This document shows positions 49,101-62,244 of a stretch of DNA of 64,000 nt, piece by piece (position 1 is the first letter of the stretch; the number at the start of each line of letters is the position of its first letter). The notes beneath the pieces were generated by a model. It did no database searches. It had not been told where the DNA came from and was given only the letters and a program-made list of their open reading frames with translations. The position numbers and the translations under genes were made by a program. This stretch comes from Larus michahellis (taxonomy: Eukaryota; Chordata; Aves; Charadriiformes; Laridae), in the NCBI RefSeq assembly GCF_964199755.1, contig NC_133918.1, forward strand, positions 2,480,001 to 2,544,000, read 5' to 3'.

Positions 49101-52100
49101 CTCCTTTTCGACTCAGATTAAGTTGCATTATTTTCAAAATTGACATTTGTCTGTTCTCTTTTCAGTGTGCAAGGAGCCCCCTTACAAAGTGGAGGAGTCT
49201 GGCTACGCAGGCTTCATTATGCCCATTGAAGTACACTTCAAAAATAAGGTAGAATCTGATTTCTGGTCTTCTAATTGTTTTGAGCTGTGCCAGAGCCTGA
49301 AACTGCCTGACAGAAAGACTCTAAATTATGTGACTGTTTTATGTGTGTGTTTTTTATTAGTCTAATAAATAGAATTTAACTGGGAGTTGAAGCTCCTGCC
49401 AGACTTCAAAAGAAAGCTTTTGGCAGAAATGGAATTGTATAGAAAGGTAATATCAGGACAGCGTGATGGTCCTAGAGATTCTGAACAGAGATTGTACCGC
49501 TTGTAACAAGCTTCTCTAGCACGGATAATATTAAAGCAGTTTAAAATATTTTATGCAAGTAGGGAAGTAAATAAACATAAAACAGTGATTTTATAAACAT
49601 TTGTAAATACTGTGTTGACTGGCAATACATTAAAAGATCCATTTTTTTATTTGCCATCTTATTAAATTAACTGTACAGGTATAAAATTTGTATAGGCCCA
49701 AGATAAACATTTGCTTGTATGGGACAAGTATTTACAGCTATGTTAAAAAATATTGTTGTTCTGATTCAGTACTATTCCAAAAAGAAAACACTAAATATTT
49801 TAAATCTTAAGATGCATTGCCAACAAGTATATGAAAGTTAAAATTTGGGATTTATTACTTGCTTTAAGTCTTGCCACAGAGGTCACACGCTACATGACTT
49901 GAAGGAGGTTATGAAAATAGGGATTTGGACGCTTGTGTTCTTACTTACTCAGTTTCAGTTAAATTGTTTTGTTAAACATGAATACTGAATCTTCGTGGTT
50001 TTGATTACTACTTAAATAAAAAAAAATAATGTTCTGCTTATTATCCCTAAGAGGGAACATAGATAAAGTAAAATTTGACCACTATAATGTATGCTCTCGC
50101 CCCATCCCCCTCAACCCTTCATGCGTAAGCCATTACCCCAGGTTTTGTTGACAGCAGACCACAACCTAATTCTATTTAGCTTCCCAGCATCCTTTCCACT
50201 GTACCTCCCGCAGACGTATCTGTCTGTCGTTTCTTCCTCACCCCATTCTAGCGCAGTCTTCTCTCCTGGCAGTGTCACTTGGGTATAATTAGCGTTTTAG
50301 TTTGTTTTTTGGCCTACCACACTGCTCTTGCCCCACTTCTTTACGAGTCTGAGTAATAAGCCAAATAATGGGACTGAACCGCAAGACGACTTGTCTTCTA
50401 AACCTGGGAACGTTTTGCCCGCAACTTTCTTTTGGGTGGGTGGAGTAAGCCAAAAGGATGTGAAGAGAAATGGCAGTTAGAGAGTAGGGGATGAAAGTTG
50501 TTGATAGAAGCAGCTTTTTTGGCAAACTCTGAAAACTGCAACTTGACTGCAAAAAAACCCTCAAAAGCTTAAAAGTAGTTTGACTTCTGGTGGCTTTTCT
50601 GAGGTTTTGGATGGAAATCAGGAAACTCTTCATCTGCACTGTGTGTTGGCTTAATTCAGGTTCAAAGTCTACCTTTACGTTCCTGACCAAAAATGTCAAC
50701 TTCTCCATGCTGATTTCTTGTAAGGGCAATCTCTAACGACTGTGATGGGTGAATTGTGCTTTGTTTCTACCGTTACCTTTTATTTTTTGTTCCTTTCTTC
50801 ACCCAGTCTCTTCTCACACTTGCCTTTTCCCTGTAGGTCTCGGATGGCTTAGTCTTTCACAGATTGTCAGATCTTTCTTTCTTTCTTTCTTTCTTGTTTC
50901 TGCCTCTCCTGCATTTTTTTGTAGGTGCATTTGTTTGCATTGACTGTTGTCTGCATTTGTATGTTTTCTTTCTCTCCATCCCTTATATTCCCATGCTCCT
51001 CACAGAATACAGACCGGGCAGCTTTTCTGAATATAACTTGGTTTCACACCCACTGGGGTCATCACTTCTCATTGTTTCTATAAACACGTGACTGCATGGT
51101 TGCTCTTTCTAGCATTAGGGATAGGATAGCTTTTATAAATAAGGGAAATAGGTGGTCTCAGTTCTGAGTGGAAACAATGGAAGTAGCAGTTAATTTAGAG
51201 AAGGCAGTTCGGTTTTGGCGTTTAGGTCTTCAGAAACACGAAAAATAAATAGGAGAACAGGTTTATTTGCAGACTTGTTCTCAAAACTGCAGATCTTAAA
51301 AATACTTACCTTTGCCCTGTTTTTTAGATTTATGCATTATGGAGAAGTTCTTTTCCACTTCTAAGTTGATTGAATTGACTAATTAAGGAGTTTTCAGACA
51401 GCGCTTCCCATTATTAAATTGGGGCAAGCAATGGTTGAGGGAAAGTGTGATAGCTTCCGTCTTCCAGCACGTCATTTGAACAGAGACATTTTCCCAGGTT
51501 CAAGTATGAACTTGAAATAAGTGAGCTATACTGAAGTTGTATGAAATTTGCTTTTACTACTTAAAAGTAATTCTTTCCATCCTTGTGTCAGCAAATGTTG
51601 TATTCTCTGCACATTTGGAAGTTAAGCATGGTACTTAGGATTGCTGGAAGCTTAGAAGTAGCCTGATGATGTGCAGAATTTGGCTCCTCTGACCACTCTT
51701 GCCCGGTGATAATGCCATCTTGAAATACCAAGAGCTATGATTTTCAGTAAGTGGAGTTGAAGGAAATATGAGAGGTGAATACTTCTGCAAAAATAGAAAT
51801 GCAAAGATGAAAGATAAGCAAAAACTGGGATCTTGTAGAAATTAAAAAGATTGGTAAAGAGGAGGAGGAATGGCAAAGGCTTAGCATACAGCCCTTTTTC
51901 TCCTGATTAAAGAATGTGGCATTAAAGCACCAAATAAATAAGTCTTTACTACTTTGAGACCATATGTTCACTCTGATCTCTGGAAACCTGTTGACACTGG
52001 TGGGGATCAGCTGTTGTGCATGGACCATATATTGTTTTGAATTTGCCTGGATTGATTACAGCATTTGGGATTCATCCTTGAATAACTCTTTTCAAGTGGA

Positions 52101-55100
52101 TGTTAAGGATTGATTCTGGGAGTGGGTAGAAAACGCTGTTTCATAGGTGGCTGGGCAGGAGTCGGGTGGGTCTTTCTGGCCATATGCTCCCTACATTCTA
52201 GCACATTTTTGTTGATGTGTGTCCTCTCAGTTGAAACAAGAGTTGCAAAGGCTTTGGGATTTGTTTATCGATGCATGTTTAGCTTTGTAAAGGTGAGAAG
52301 AAAAAGGATTTAAAGAGGGAGTGAACTAATCTGTGGAGGTTGATCTTTGCCATGGTTGGCTGAAATTTTTTTTTCCACAGTTTAAGCCTCTTAGCCGTTT
52401 CCTTTCCCTGTTCTAATTTGTTACTCGGATGATAAATAGTGGTTGTCAGAGCCAGTGTACTCTTTGCTTTGGCTAAAGAAACATGGGCCTGTTCACTGCT
52501 AAGGAACAGTTTTACTAAAGATGACTTAAGAATGTTTTTAATGAACTGCACCAGGATTTTTTTTTTTTAGGCAAGTTTGCATAAAACTGCCCATTAACTC
52601 TTTGTGTTGGACTACTCTTTTTTTTTTTTATTGTTGTTGTTGTTGTCTGGAGTAGGAGAGTCAGGGCTCTTGGCCCCACTGAAGCTTTTGGTGCTTTTCT
52701 GTCAAACAGGGAAGTGTCAGCAGAGGATTATAAAAGGTGCAAGAGCCTATTCTTATCCTCTACAGACATAGTTATGCCCTGTTGGCATGTGTTTGTCCTT
52801 CCTGTGCTGTAATTCACTGTCTCAGTAAGTAGGTGCTTTGTGCTTTCTCAGGCTTGTTATTTGAATTACAGAATATATTTCAAATATTGCAGTGAACCTG
52901 GGCAGTTTGTGTGTCTGAGCTTTCTAGAGAGTTGCAGTGGTCTACACGGCCCCCGGGACTTGCAGCCTCATGTGGCATTGGTGGCCTGCTAGAGCCTTTG
53001 CCTCTGTAACTGAACCTGAAAAACAAATGGCAGGGTCTCAGCAGGTTGAATGATAAAGCTTTTGAAAGCACAGTTGACTAATGATAGTGGATCATTTGGG
53101 ATTGTTGGACTGAAAACGTTAGTAGGCTATTTTTGTTTTAAAATCCTTTGTGTTCCTTCCTGTAATGAGGGCTGCTGTTAGTGGCTTTTGGTGCTTGAAT
53201 CAATACAAACTGGGTACAATAAATGCATTGCTGTTTTTCTACTGCTCTTCCCCTTCCCTCTCCCCCACTCAATTTCAACAGTCTTGAGGCTTTTTTTCAT
53301 GGCCTCATTGTTGTCTCCAAATACATCTCTTATACAGTGGCATATGTTGTAATCTGGAGGCTGTAACGCAGGTATGACTTTGGTATTCATCCCCCATTAC
53401 GTTTTTTGCATCCTAATCAAATTAGATCAATCCCCCACTCCCTGCAACAAAAGCTAAAGGTCTAGTATACTTTCATGCTGTTCCAATATAGGGCAGATGA
53501 TATTAATGCAACATGGATAAGATGTTGTATTAAAGTCTCTTTAAAGATACTACCTTGCAATTTCAATGCTAGAGATAAAAGATTTCTAGTATTTACATAA
53601 TGGATACATGTAACTTGGGCTTTTTCTATTAGCGAAAAGGGAGATAAGCAAAGAAAGCAGAGAAATCTGTTTGATTTTTTCCAGTTAGGTTCAAAATAAA
53701 AACATGCATATTTTACCCCTTCTGTAAAATCTATAGGTGTGACATATAAAATACATAGAAAAATATTGGAGAAGGGAAAAAATAGTTGTGTTTCAAAGTA
53801 GGAACTTAGTAGAGCCATTGTACGTGGATGAAGATACGGCAGGGTTGGTGAAACTGGAGATCAGTTAGAACTAGGTGTCAGGACTGTGCTGTAAGGAAGG
53901 TATCAGCTTATGAAATACTCCTGAGGAAGGTTGATGAAGAGCCTGCGTTTGTGTGAGACGTTTGATTTTACCTAACAAATTGCTGTGTTATCGGGGCAGG
54001 GTCTGCACAGGTTTGAGGAAAGAAGGAGTAGATTTACCCTGTTAGTATTTATTCAATGTTGCTGAAACTTGTGGGAGGAGGAGTAAATTTTGTCATTTTG
54101 TCTAGCCTTTAAGTGGAAGTATTCGTTGCTCACAGTTTTTAGGTCTGTTCTGTATCACCTTACCAAACCTGCAGCACTTTCTTTTGTGATACTGATGAGT
54201 GGTGAATTTTTTTTTTTTACTTTTTTCTTCCATAAATTAATGTGTATTATCAGTTTACCCATTCTTCTATCGGAGCAGGCTGTTTTCCTGGCCAAAACAC
54301 CCGGGCTGTGTGTGTTTCAGTAGCCATTCAGTGTGGCACATTGATAGGCATCTCCATATGCTGAATAGATTGCAGTGCCTGGCAAGGAAGCCTTGTCAAA
54401 CGTAGCAGCTTTACTAGCCATGCCAGCATCGGATCTGGTATTTGTAAGAGCTAGTAGATTATTAAATGCCTGTCTTTGAGCAGTGAGTATATTTTCCTAA
54501 TTTTCAAACGAAGTAATAGGTTTCAGATGGGGAAGAGTTCCAAAATGCTGTTCTCTGTTATTTTACTTAGCCCTGTAGAATCTCAAAAAAGATAAGGGTG
54601 TTTCATAGACTTGTTAGCAGAGTGTAACGTAAGGCTACTTGCTTCAAAAAATGAATATTGGGCCATTCACTTTTCAGTGTCCTGTCTGAAAGCGGGGTGG
54701 AAGACTAGTCAAACGGGTTATACAAGCCTAGAAAGGGGGTTTCATTTATACAGAAGTTATGAACCGGTTACGGATAAATGACTCTGTCAGGCTGGATCTA
54801 TGGCAAAAGGGAAGTAGTGTTAGATGGTATAGTTATTGAATAACCATGAGCCTGCTTCCTTGGTGTGCTAGATTTTTGTAGATAATTTTGTTTTATGGCT
54901 TTCTAAAAGTGATTTATGAGCTTTATGCGCACGCTACCAGTGAAATTCTTTTGATTTGTGTTTAAGTGGCAAAGGGCACACCCTGCCTTAAAAACAGGAC
55001 AAGGAAATTTTAACAAAAGACTTTGAAAAATTCCTCCTCTTATGAAAAGTGCCAAAAGAACTTTAACCCATTACTTCAGAACTCAGAAGAAAAATAAAGC

Positions 55101-58100
55101 AACTCCAGTGTTCATAACAGTGCAGTGCCAGACAGGAAGCTGGAAAAGAGTGAAAATAAAGCGTAATGTACTCAGCTTTGGAGTTTGGAGGTGGAGTAGC
55201 AGGAGTCACTGGACAGAGGGAAATTTACAGTGGCTGCAAATAAAGCTTGGCCCTAGCTTTGTGGTACACACTCCTCCTTTACTTCTCTGGCATCTGAGAT
55301 TTGAGGGGCAGATATAAACTGAGGTTCTAAGGTGGTTTGCTCAGAGACCCCATACCAGGTTAACCATTTCATGTCCAAATTGACCACTGAATTTTAACTG
55401 GAATAACCACAATATCTACCACTTAGAAGTGGATGTGATCCGTCCTTTTAAAGCCTTTCCTGGGAGTAAGGCCCTTTAGAAAAACTTATGGTTGCAGAGA
55501 GCGACAAAATATCTACAGAAAGTAAGTCTGTCCCCTTTTCAGTGTTACTTATTGACATCAAGGGTGGAATATCGGAAGGAGGAATCAAGGAAGGGTAAAG
55601 CTTGGCTTGGCTGGGTACATAAAGTGGTGTTGCAGTATGAAAAGAGACTGCCTGGACCTAAGTTTGTAGGGTGAAAAAGTACCTACCTGCTATTGCAGCT
55701 CCAAGCAGCAGGATGTGTAGATCCCAACATGTTATTTAGAAAGGCTTTGAAGTGTGGCACTGTGGATTCAGTGTGGCTTTCCATTTAAAGTTAGAGGATG
55801 TGTGGGTCCAGGTCAATTGAGAGAGATTTTCCTTGGTTTTCTTTCTTTTTTTTCCTTCTTCTCCCCCCGCCCCCGCTCCCTGATGGTTGTTTGGAGCAAA
55901 GAACTTTTTAGGGAGGACCGGATGGGTTAAGCTTTGGAGTGTCTTGGGCTGTAATCATTAGCTATCAGTGAAAGCAGTAAAGGAAAGAATGTTTATTTGC
56001 AGCTTTTTGCTTTGAGACTTTTGTACTGGTTCTTTTAGGAGTGCTGTAATCTTAACTCTTCACTTAGGTGGGGGGCTTCTGATGGCCTGAGACGGTACAA
56101 AGGATATTTTAATGATCATGGTGTTCGGCTAGGACTTGGTTCCCAGGGCAGTCATAATCTCTGAGTTGGAGAAAAATCACATTGAAAAACTGTCTTAATT
56201 TTACAAAAAGTGGAAGCTCGTCAACAGGGGTACAATAAATATTTGAGAGATTCTCTGATGCTTTTGAGCCTATACCAAAAAAAAGGATACCTAAGATAAA
56301 AGGGAAATGAATCTGCTGCCCCTCTCCTGCTCTCAAATGTGACGGCATTACAACTTTTGGCTAAAGCCTGCTTTTGCTAATAGATCCAAAATCAATTTAT
56401 TCTATGTTATAAGCTAGGAAAAGCATTTTAGAAACCATCCTTAGGCCACGTTTGGGTTTCTATTCATCCTTCATTTAAGTTTATTAGACTTTGAGGGACC
56501 CTTTTTAGCTGCTGTTTGAACTCCAGTGTAAGCACACACATGCAGAGCTCACTAATGGTTCAGTTAATGAGAATGGTGGTAGAGAAGAGGAAAATGACAA
56601 GGCAGTGTATTTTGCAAATATTTTCCTTTTTCTTCCCGTTCGTGTGTTTTAGTAGACGTTTCGAGTATGAGTGGATTCTTCAGGGCTTTTCCGAAGGAGG
56701 GTCTGCAGACCCTCGTATTGGTAGCATGTTCTTGCTTGTTAATGGGAGACAATTCCATTGTACATGTATGCTTAGATGCCTGCCTTCCCCTGTTTGGGGA
56801 GTTAGGATCCAAGACCTTCATCCCCTGGTGGGCTTAGGGTACTGATTTTGATGTAAACCAGGTGCGGTTACCGCACTTTTTATTATTAGAGGTACAGTTT
56901 GTACAAGAAATGGCTTCTTTAGCGACGTTAGTATCCACCAAGCAAACAGCAGGAATCGGGGTGGTCTGAAGCCGTTTGACGCTTCAACCTATTTTCAGCA
57001 AATCTAATGGCTTGGGCTAGAAGCCTGCGGCGTCTGTTCCCATACAACAATGCAACTACACCAGGAAATCAAGCTGCTGGATATGAATTGTGGAAAAGAC
57101 TGCTGTGCAGCTGCTTGATGTTGCACATTGAATGAGGCATGTGGGATGCATTCATGTAAATACTGAATGTACTGTAAGGCTCCGTGTGGTTTGCAGGAGA
57201 GTCTCTTTTGCCCCATTTTGAGTTTTCATCTTGAAATGCAGAATACAAGATAATACCAGGAAATTTCATATCAATATTAGTAATATGCAAGTAGTATGCA
57301 ATATTTGCAGTTTTGGGAGAAAAAAAGGAAGAGATTTCTTCCATTCTGTACTGCGAATGCAGAGTGTTTGCTGAGCTTCTGCAGCAGGTGGAACAAAACC
57401 AGTGAGGCGCAGATGATCCCCAACATGCATACAAACTCCGGATTTCTTCAGTGAAAGTGCCCTTGGAAAGTTCAAAAGCCTGGGATATCTTCCCATTCAG
57501 CCCCTGCAATATGCATATTGAAAAGGATTTTACAAAATGAGTCATCCTTTTACCATTGCGTTTAATCTTTTCTCAGTACCCACAGAGATCCTGTGCGTTC
57601 AGAAGTTGTCCCTTCTCTAAATGAAGGATTATGCTTTTCTTAATATTGATACTTATAGTTCAGTTGCTCCCCAAAGGAGATAGGATCTGAATTTCAGTGA
57701 AACCAGAATAGTGGATAAAGCTTGTGAATCTGCTTTCCTAGGATGACTTGAACAACTTTGAACAGAAAATTGTCAGTCAGTATCCTTGTCCGTGCGTTTC
57801 TTTTGCAGTGAAAAGCCATGCCTGAGTTTCTGATGAACGGTATGTTAACCTCGGACACTTTAGGCACAAATGGTTTGTTTTCTAGCTCTCTGATCTCATG
57901 ATGAAAAACTCTGTGAATGCAACATTTACTCAGTGGTTTATTCGGGATTTTCAGGGGCGACTGTTTGAATCCTCTGCCTTAGCGTGCTTGCCAAACTTCT
58001 TCCATTTTCCCAAAGTCTTTCTTGTTTTTAGGAGGAGCCGAAAAAGGTTTGTTTCACATACGACCTGTTCTTAAATTTGGAGGGAAATCCACCTGTGAAC

Positions 58101-61100
58101 CACCTTCGTTGTGAGAAATTGACTTTCAACAACCCCACCAAGGAATTCAGACGCAAACTCATTAGGGCTGGAGGGGTAAGTGCCAAAGGGACTGGAGATC
58201 TGAAGAGGTTCTGCTAAAATGTGTAGTGATCTCGTTTTGCTCTGGGGTTGCTTTTTAGCTGCAGCCTAGCAGGCTACAGTTTTCCATGTTCATCTAAAGG
58301 ATGACCCAGCCTATTTTTACTCCTGGTTATGAGACTGTAGCACTTGAAGCAGAACTAAACCATTGCTTGTGTGATTGGTGGCACTTCATTTTCAATTTAA
58401 ATGTGACCATTAATATCAAAGCACTAAAACCTCTCCGGAAATGGAGATCTTCTGTGGACGTTGTGCACTGTCCATCAGGCAGTTATTGTTATCCGTGACC
58501 TTCCTAGTGTCGTGAGCTGTATCAGTATAGAAAAGCTTGTGAAAAGGGAGAGGCTTCCAGTCTATTCCTTACTCATTTTTGCCAAATGAAAGCTTAATAC
58601 TTAGCGCTTCCTGGTCACTAAATGTCCTCTAAACCTGAGGTCAGCTGCTTGTGGCTTAGATAATAAAACATTAAGGGAAAGTGTTAGAATTTAGAGTGAA
58701 AATGGACATGGGAGGAAAAAAAATAGATACACTCTTGAAGGTACAATAAGATACAGGTTGCTGCAGTGGATGAACTCTTACTTGTGGGAAAGTAATAGGC
58801 AGTGATAGACTGAAGAAAAGATAACTACAAGATCTCGGCAAATTAGCGCAAGCCACAAAGTGCATGAAGTTTTTAACCAGACAGAGAATGTCAAGACTGT
58901 ATTCTAAGACACCCCCATATATAGTAATGTATAATTATGATCTGTTCAAGGACTTTATTCAAGATGGTCTTAATCGCTGGCAAAATTTTCTTCTGAAAAA
59001 ACATGTTTCTGGCTTGAAAAATTAAAAAAGTAAAAAAGCTGTGGGGAGGTTTGTCAATAATAAATCTCAAGAGTGGCAAGTATTCCAAGCTGTCCTGTCC
59101 AGATCCTCCTCACTGTGCCAGTGCTTCTCCTTATTGGGCACGAAGAGGAGAGTGCTTCTTTCAGACATAGGGTGACTAGAACATCATGTGCTTTCTAAGA
59201 TTTTCATAGAACATTATTGTGTTCCCTATGTATTGAGGTGTTTCCTCTGTGAATCTCTTTTGATGCCATTCATCTAGTGGAAATTTTCAGCAGGATTGTT
59301 CTGACAGAATACAGGGGAGGTAAGAAGGAAAGTGTTTCGCAGAGCTCAGTGCTTGGTGTTAAGATCTTAAGGAAGAGACCTAAGGCCTGCGCTTTTTTTT
59401 TTTTTTTTTCTTCCTGAATGAGTGAATTCAGCTTCTCCTAAATTGATGAAGTCTTGCTCATTCCTTCCAGATTTACCTTGCTCCCTGTTCTCAGGATGAA
59501 AGCATTTGCAGCAGAGCACACAGTTCTTGTCTAAACTTTATTGCCTGCTTGTGCTTGGAATATTGGTGTTCCCTTTGGGAAAGATACTTGATATTGCATG
59601 TTGCGTTTCATTTTTTTGTGGTTTTAATGTTCTGTATTTGAGGAATTGTCTTGAAACTGAGCATTACCTAGACAATCTCTTTTTATGGCCTTTAAGCAGG
59701 GGAAAAACCATCCAAAAGATGAATAATAGTGTGTTAATTGAGCAAGTGACTTAACATAATCACGTGTTAATAGTCCATGCGACTTTACTCATACATAATT
59801 TTTCTCCTCTAGGTGATGGTGATGCCAGAAGGAGCAGAAACTGTTTCAAGGCCAAGTCCCGACTATCCGATGTTACCCACAATACCACTCTCTGCCTTCT
59901 CTGATCCCAAGAAGACCAAACCATCCCATGGGTCAAAGGTTGGTGACGCACGCTTTTGTGTTACCCCGAGGTGAAGAAGTCTTTCAGGACTTGCTACTAA
60001 GAGCTTGTTTAGCAGCTGGTTTGGGCTACTTATGATTCTGAAAACGTCTTCCTTGTATTCTGTAGTTCACTAGCTAATGGTCTGGAACTTATCATAATTT
60101 AGGAGGCCTTTTTATGATTTGCTAGACTTCTCTACAGGGAAATTTTGAAAAGAAAATTAAGTGTCCAAGACTGGCATTTTTTGGTGAACCGTATCTTCCT
60201 CCTGTTCTGCTGTAGCAGATAAAGTTGAATGAAGTCCTCTCTGATTGTTCTGACTTATATTCTTGATACTGAGTGTGAATTATGTGGATCTTTGTCTGTC
60301 ATGTAGAACTGTACTCTAAGTCCTTGCATCTCTTCACAGCAAGGCTTAGTAGAGAGTCAGCACTTCCTCTGTCATTAGAGCTACTTAGGGTAGTGGTGTA
60401 AAGATCTTCTGGTAGAAGGTCCAGAATGTAAAATATGCTGCACTTGGTCAGACTAGTTATTTTGTGATTTGATGTTTGCATCCAGCAGTGTCTAGTTCTT
60501 GAGACTTTCTGGTTTTGAGTTCTTGAGTTTTCCTTTTTTCAGTTGTGCGATGAATCTATTTTTGTGCAATTATACATAGGGGAAACAATCCACAGGCAAT
60601 GTGTTTTGAAGCAGATTACATACGATTTATCAGCCTGAACAGTCACAAGTATTAACAGCAATTCATTTTATGATGTAATTCGATTCTGATACCCATTTTG
60701 TTCAGGGCTCTGAACACTTCTGGCACTTCAGTCATGTCTTCTGATGTTGATGTTATGAAACAGAATAAAGATGACTTATCTGTTAGTGGCTGATTTAATT
60801 TTGGTCAGGAATTAAGCATTAGAAAACGGAGAAGACAGAAGAGAAATAAAGGGTTCTGACACAAGCTCTGGTGAAAATTGCCAGTAGCTAGAGGCAATAG
60901 TCTCCTGCTTCTCTTCCTCCAGGCTGCCCTCAGAGGTGCGTGTGTGTTTGAGTCTTGGCATGTTCAGTTCACATGCCAGTGTCTCCCCGCAAGACCCAGT
61001 TCTATAAGTGTTTTGAGTTCACATATAATTCGCAAAGGGAACTCCTTTGCTTTCATGCGTACATGACTCTTAGGATAGGCAGGGTCCTAATGATTGGTGT

Positions 61101-62244
61101 CTTAAAGCTTTTATTAAAGGTGATAGAATGCTTGCTTATATCATAGACTTTGGCTCTCTTACGATTGTAGGGATATTCAGTATTTTTGTCAAGTTGCAGT
61201 GTGGTTGATGTGGTGAATTGGCAACTAGGTTGCGAATGTAACTTGCATTTGCCATGGATGTGATTTAACCTTAAAAAAAAAAAAATCCCCCTAGTTGTTG
61301 GGGTTTTTTCCTAAAATGTTGTGTGAAGCATAACTTTGTGTGACAGCTTGAGTGGGTTTCCTCTTACCTGGCTTCAGATGTTAACACTACAGATTAAATC
61401 TGAATAAAATATCTACGTTTTAGACCTCCGTTTATAGACCATGGAAAGAAAGGAACATCTGTGAAACGTGTTTCATCCTGTCCTAATGTAGATGTTTAAG
61501 TGGCTGCTGTCAATTTCTGTCCATCAGCTTTAGGGAAATCTAGATGTCTACCTCTGAGGTACATAAGTACTTGAGACATCTGTGGGTGGATGTCTACATG
61601 AAACAAAGGCTTCAATGTGAATTTTGAGACTGTTTTATAATTCTGTGCAGAGCTTCGATTTCATACCTAGCTTGCATGTTTCTTTCGCTGAATTTTAGGA
61701 TGCGAACAAGGAAAGTAGCAAGGCATCTAAGCCACACAAAGTAACCAAGGAGCACAGAGAGAGGCCAAGAAAAGACTCTGAGAGTAAAAACTCCTCCAAA
61801 GACCTTGAAAGAGAACAAAACAAGCCTTTGAAGGACTCCTCCAGAAAACCAACTGAGAACAAAATGCCTAAGGAGGAGAAGGCACCTCCAAAAGCTGCTT
61901 TCAAGGAACCAAAACTGGCCGTGAAGGAGACCAAACTGGAGAACACTTCTCCAAAGGGTGGGCCACAGCCGGAGTTAAAGTCTTCCAGCAAGAGGCCCTC
62001 CAACGTGGAGTCACCAAAGCCTAGTGCCAAAAAACAAAAAAAGAGTAGCTCCAAAGGGGTAAAGAATATTCTAGGGACATCTCCCAGAACCTCGTCTTCC
62101 TCATACCCAGAGAAGAAACAAACCAAGGAGAAGATGAATGCCAAAGTGGAAAAGGTAAAATCTGAAAGTGAGGCCAAGGAGATCAAAAAGCCTGTGGAAA
62201 TGGAGGAGTCAAATTCAGAGGATGAAACTTCTTTCAAGTCAGAG
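43157..62244 (+). CDS. MLLT1: MLLT1 / ENL, YEATS-domain transcription elongation factor (exons 1-6, 3' end off window)
   Basis: Coding exons are 43157-43168, 46257-46437, 49166-49248, 58032-58175, 59813-59938 and 61699-62244, giving 364 codons in one frame. ENL reads acetylated and crotonylated histone H3 lysines and belongs to the super elongation complex (AFF-scaffold, P-TEFb) and DOT1L complexes in the nucleus. The YEATS domain (about residues 8-125) is complete. Its reader-pocket residues H56, S58, F59, G77 and Y78 are present in [10 protein letters not shown] and [12 protein letters not shown] Lys/Ser-rich linker follows, with a nuclear-localisation-like AKKQKK at 292-297 and an acidic EESNSEDE. 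The C-terminal AHD (about 200 residues in human) lies beyond 64000. MLLT1 rather than MLLT3 is chosen for MDNQCTVQV and [20 protein letters not shown] and for the absence of the MLLT3 polyserine tract. Confidence 0.97.
43169..46256 (+). other. MLLT1 intron 1
   Basis: Begins inside the CpG island, with a dense G-rich block at 43250-43440, and becomes AT-rich after about 43.85 kb. An A13 run occurs near 43875. No further exon recognised. Confidence 0.75.
43250..43440 (+). repeat. G-run-rich block, G-quadruplex potential
   Basis: Many runs of G4 to G15 on the plus (non-template) strand directly downstream of the MLLT1 start exon, including G15 at 43298-43312 and GGGGGGTGGGGGGG near 43420. Such non-template G-richness just past a start favours G-quadruplex and R-loop formation. 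Confidence 0.7.
46257..46437 (+). CDS. MLLT1: MLLT1 coding exon 2 (residues 5-64)
   Basis: Acceptor taaaacag, donor gtgagt, ending phase 1. It encodes most of the YEATS beta-sandwich, including [20 protein letters not shown] and the loop H56-E-S58-F59. Residue 54 is Arg (VVFRLHES), where I recall Trp in human ENL and His in AF9. Confidence 0.97.
46438..49165 (+). other. MLLT1 intron 2
   Basis: AT-rich intron with GT-AG ends. No repeats of note and no other gene recognised. Confidence 0.75.
49166..49248 (+). CDS. MLLT1: MLLT1 coding exon 3 (residues 65-92)
   Basis: Acceptor cttttcag, donor gtagaa. It encodes [20 protein letters not shown] and IEVHFKNK, with G77/Y78 of the acyl-lysine pocket. 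Confidence 0.97.
50873..50895. repeat. (TTTC)n microsatellite
   Basis: About six tetranucleotide units in MLLT1 intron 3. Confidence 0.85.
52618..52646. repeat. Poly-T / (TTG)n microsatellite
   Basis: T12, then A, then five TTG units in MLLT1 intron 3. Confidence 0.85.
58032..58175 (+). CDS. MLLT1: MLLT1 coding exon 4 (residues 93-140)
   Basis: Acceptor gtttttag, donor gtaagt, phase 0 at both ends. It encodes [20 protein letters not shown] and [15 protein letters not shown], the end of the YEATS fold, and finishes KLIRAGG. It is preceded by the largest intron of the window, 8.8 kb. Confidence 0.97.
59393..59409. repeat. Poly-T run (17 T)
   Basis: Homopolymer in MLLT1 intron 4 with no attached retroposon recognised. 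Confidence 0.85.
59813..59938 (+). CDS. MLLT1: MLLT1 coding exon 5 (residues 141-182)
   Basis: Acceptor cctctag, donor gttggt (a variant of the usual GTRAGT). It encodes [20 protein letters not shown] and the proline-rich [20 protein letters not shown] region that separates ENL from AF9. Confidence 0.96.
61699..62244 (+). CDS. MLLT1: MLLT1 coding exon 6 (residues 183-364)
   Basis: Acceptor gaattttag, donor gtgagt, 182 codons, phase 0. It encodes the disordered Lys/Ser/Glu linker: [54 protein letters not shown] and [14 protein letters not shown]. Human ENL carries a long polyproline run after SPKGG. Here it is replaced by PQPELKSS. Confidence 0.96.

Larger units (their letters stand above)
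49249..58031 (+). other. MLLT1 intron 3
   Basis: An 8.8-kb AT-rich intron. It contains (TTTC)n at 50873-50895 and a T run with (TTG)n at 52618-52646. I recognise no intronic gene, CR1 copy or microRNA hairpin. Confidence 0.75.
58176..61698 (+). other. MLLT1 introns 4 and 5
   Basis: Introns 58176-59812 and 59939-61698. A T17 run lies at 59393-59409. Nothing else stands out. Confidence 0.75.

Noticed and set aside
49147-49365. Reading MLLT1 exon 3 as an independent 72-codon gene
   Set aside because: The upstream part lies before a good acceptor (ttttcag) and the downstream part after a GT donor. Only 49166-49248 matches ENL.
54698-54709. TGGAAGACTAGT, identical to the first 12 bases of miR-7
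   Set aside because: The match stops there (mature miR-7 continues GATTTTG, here CAAACG), and no complementary arm forming a hairpin is present within about 100 bases.
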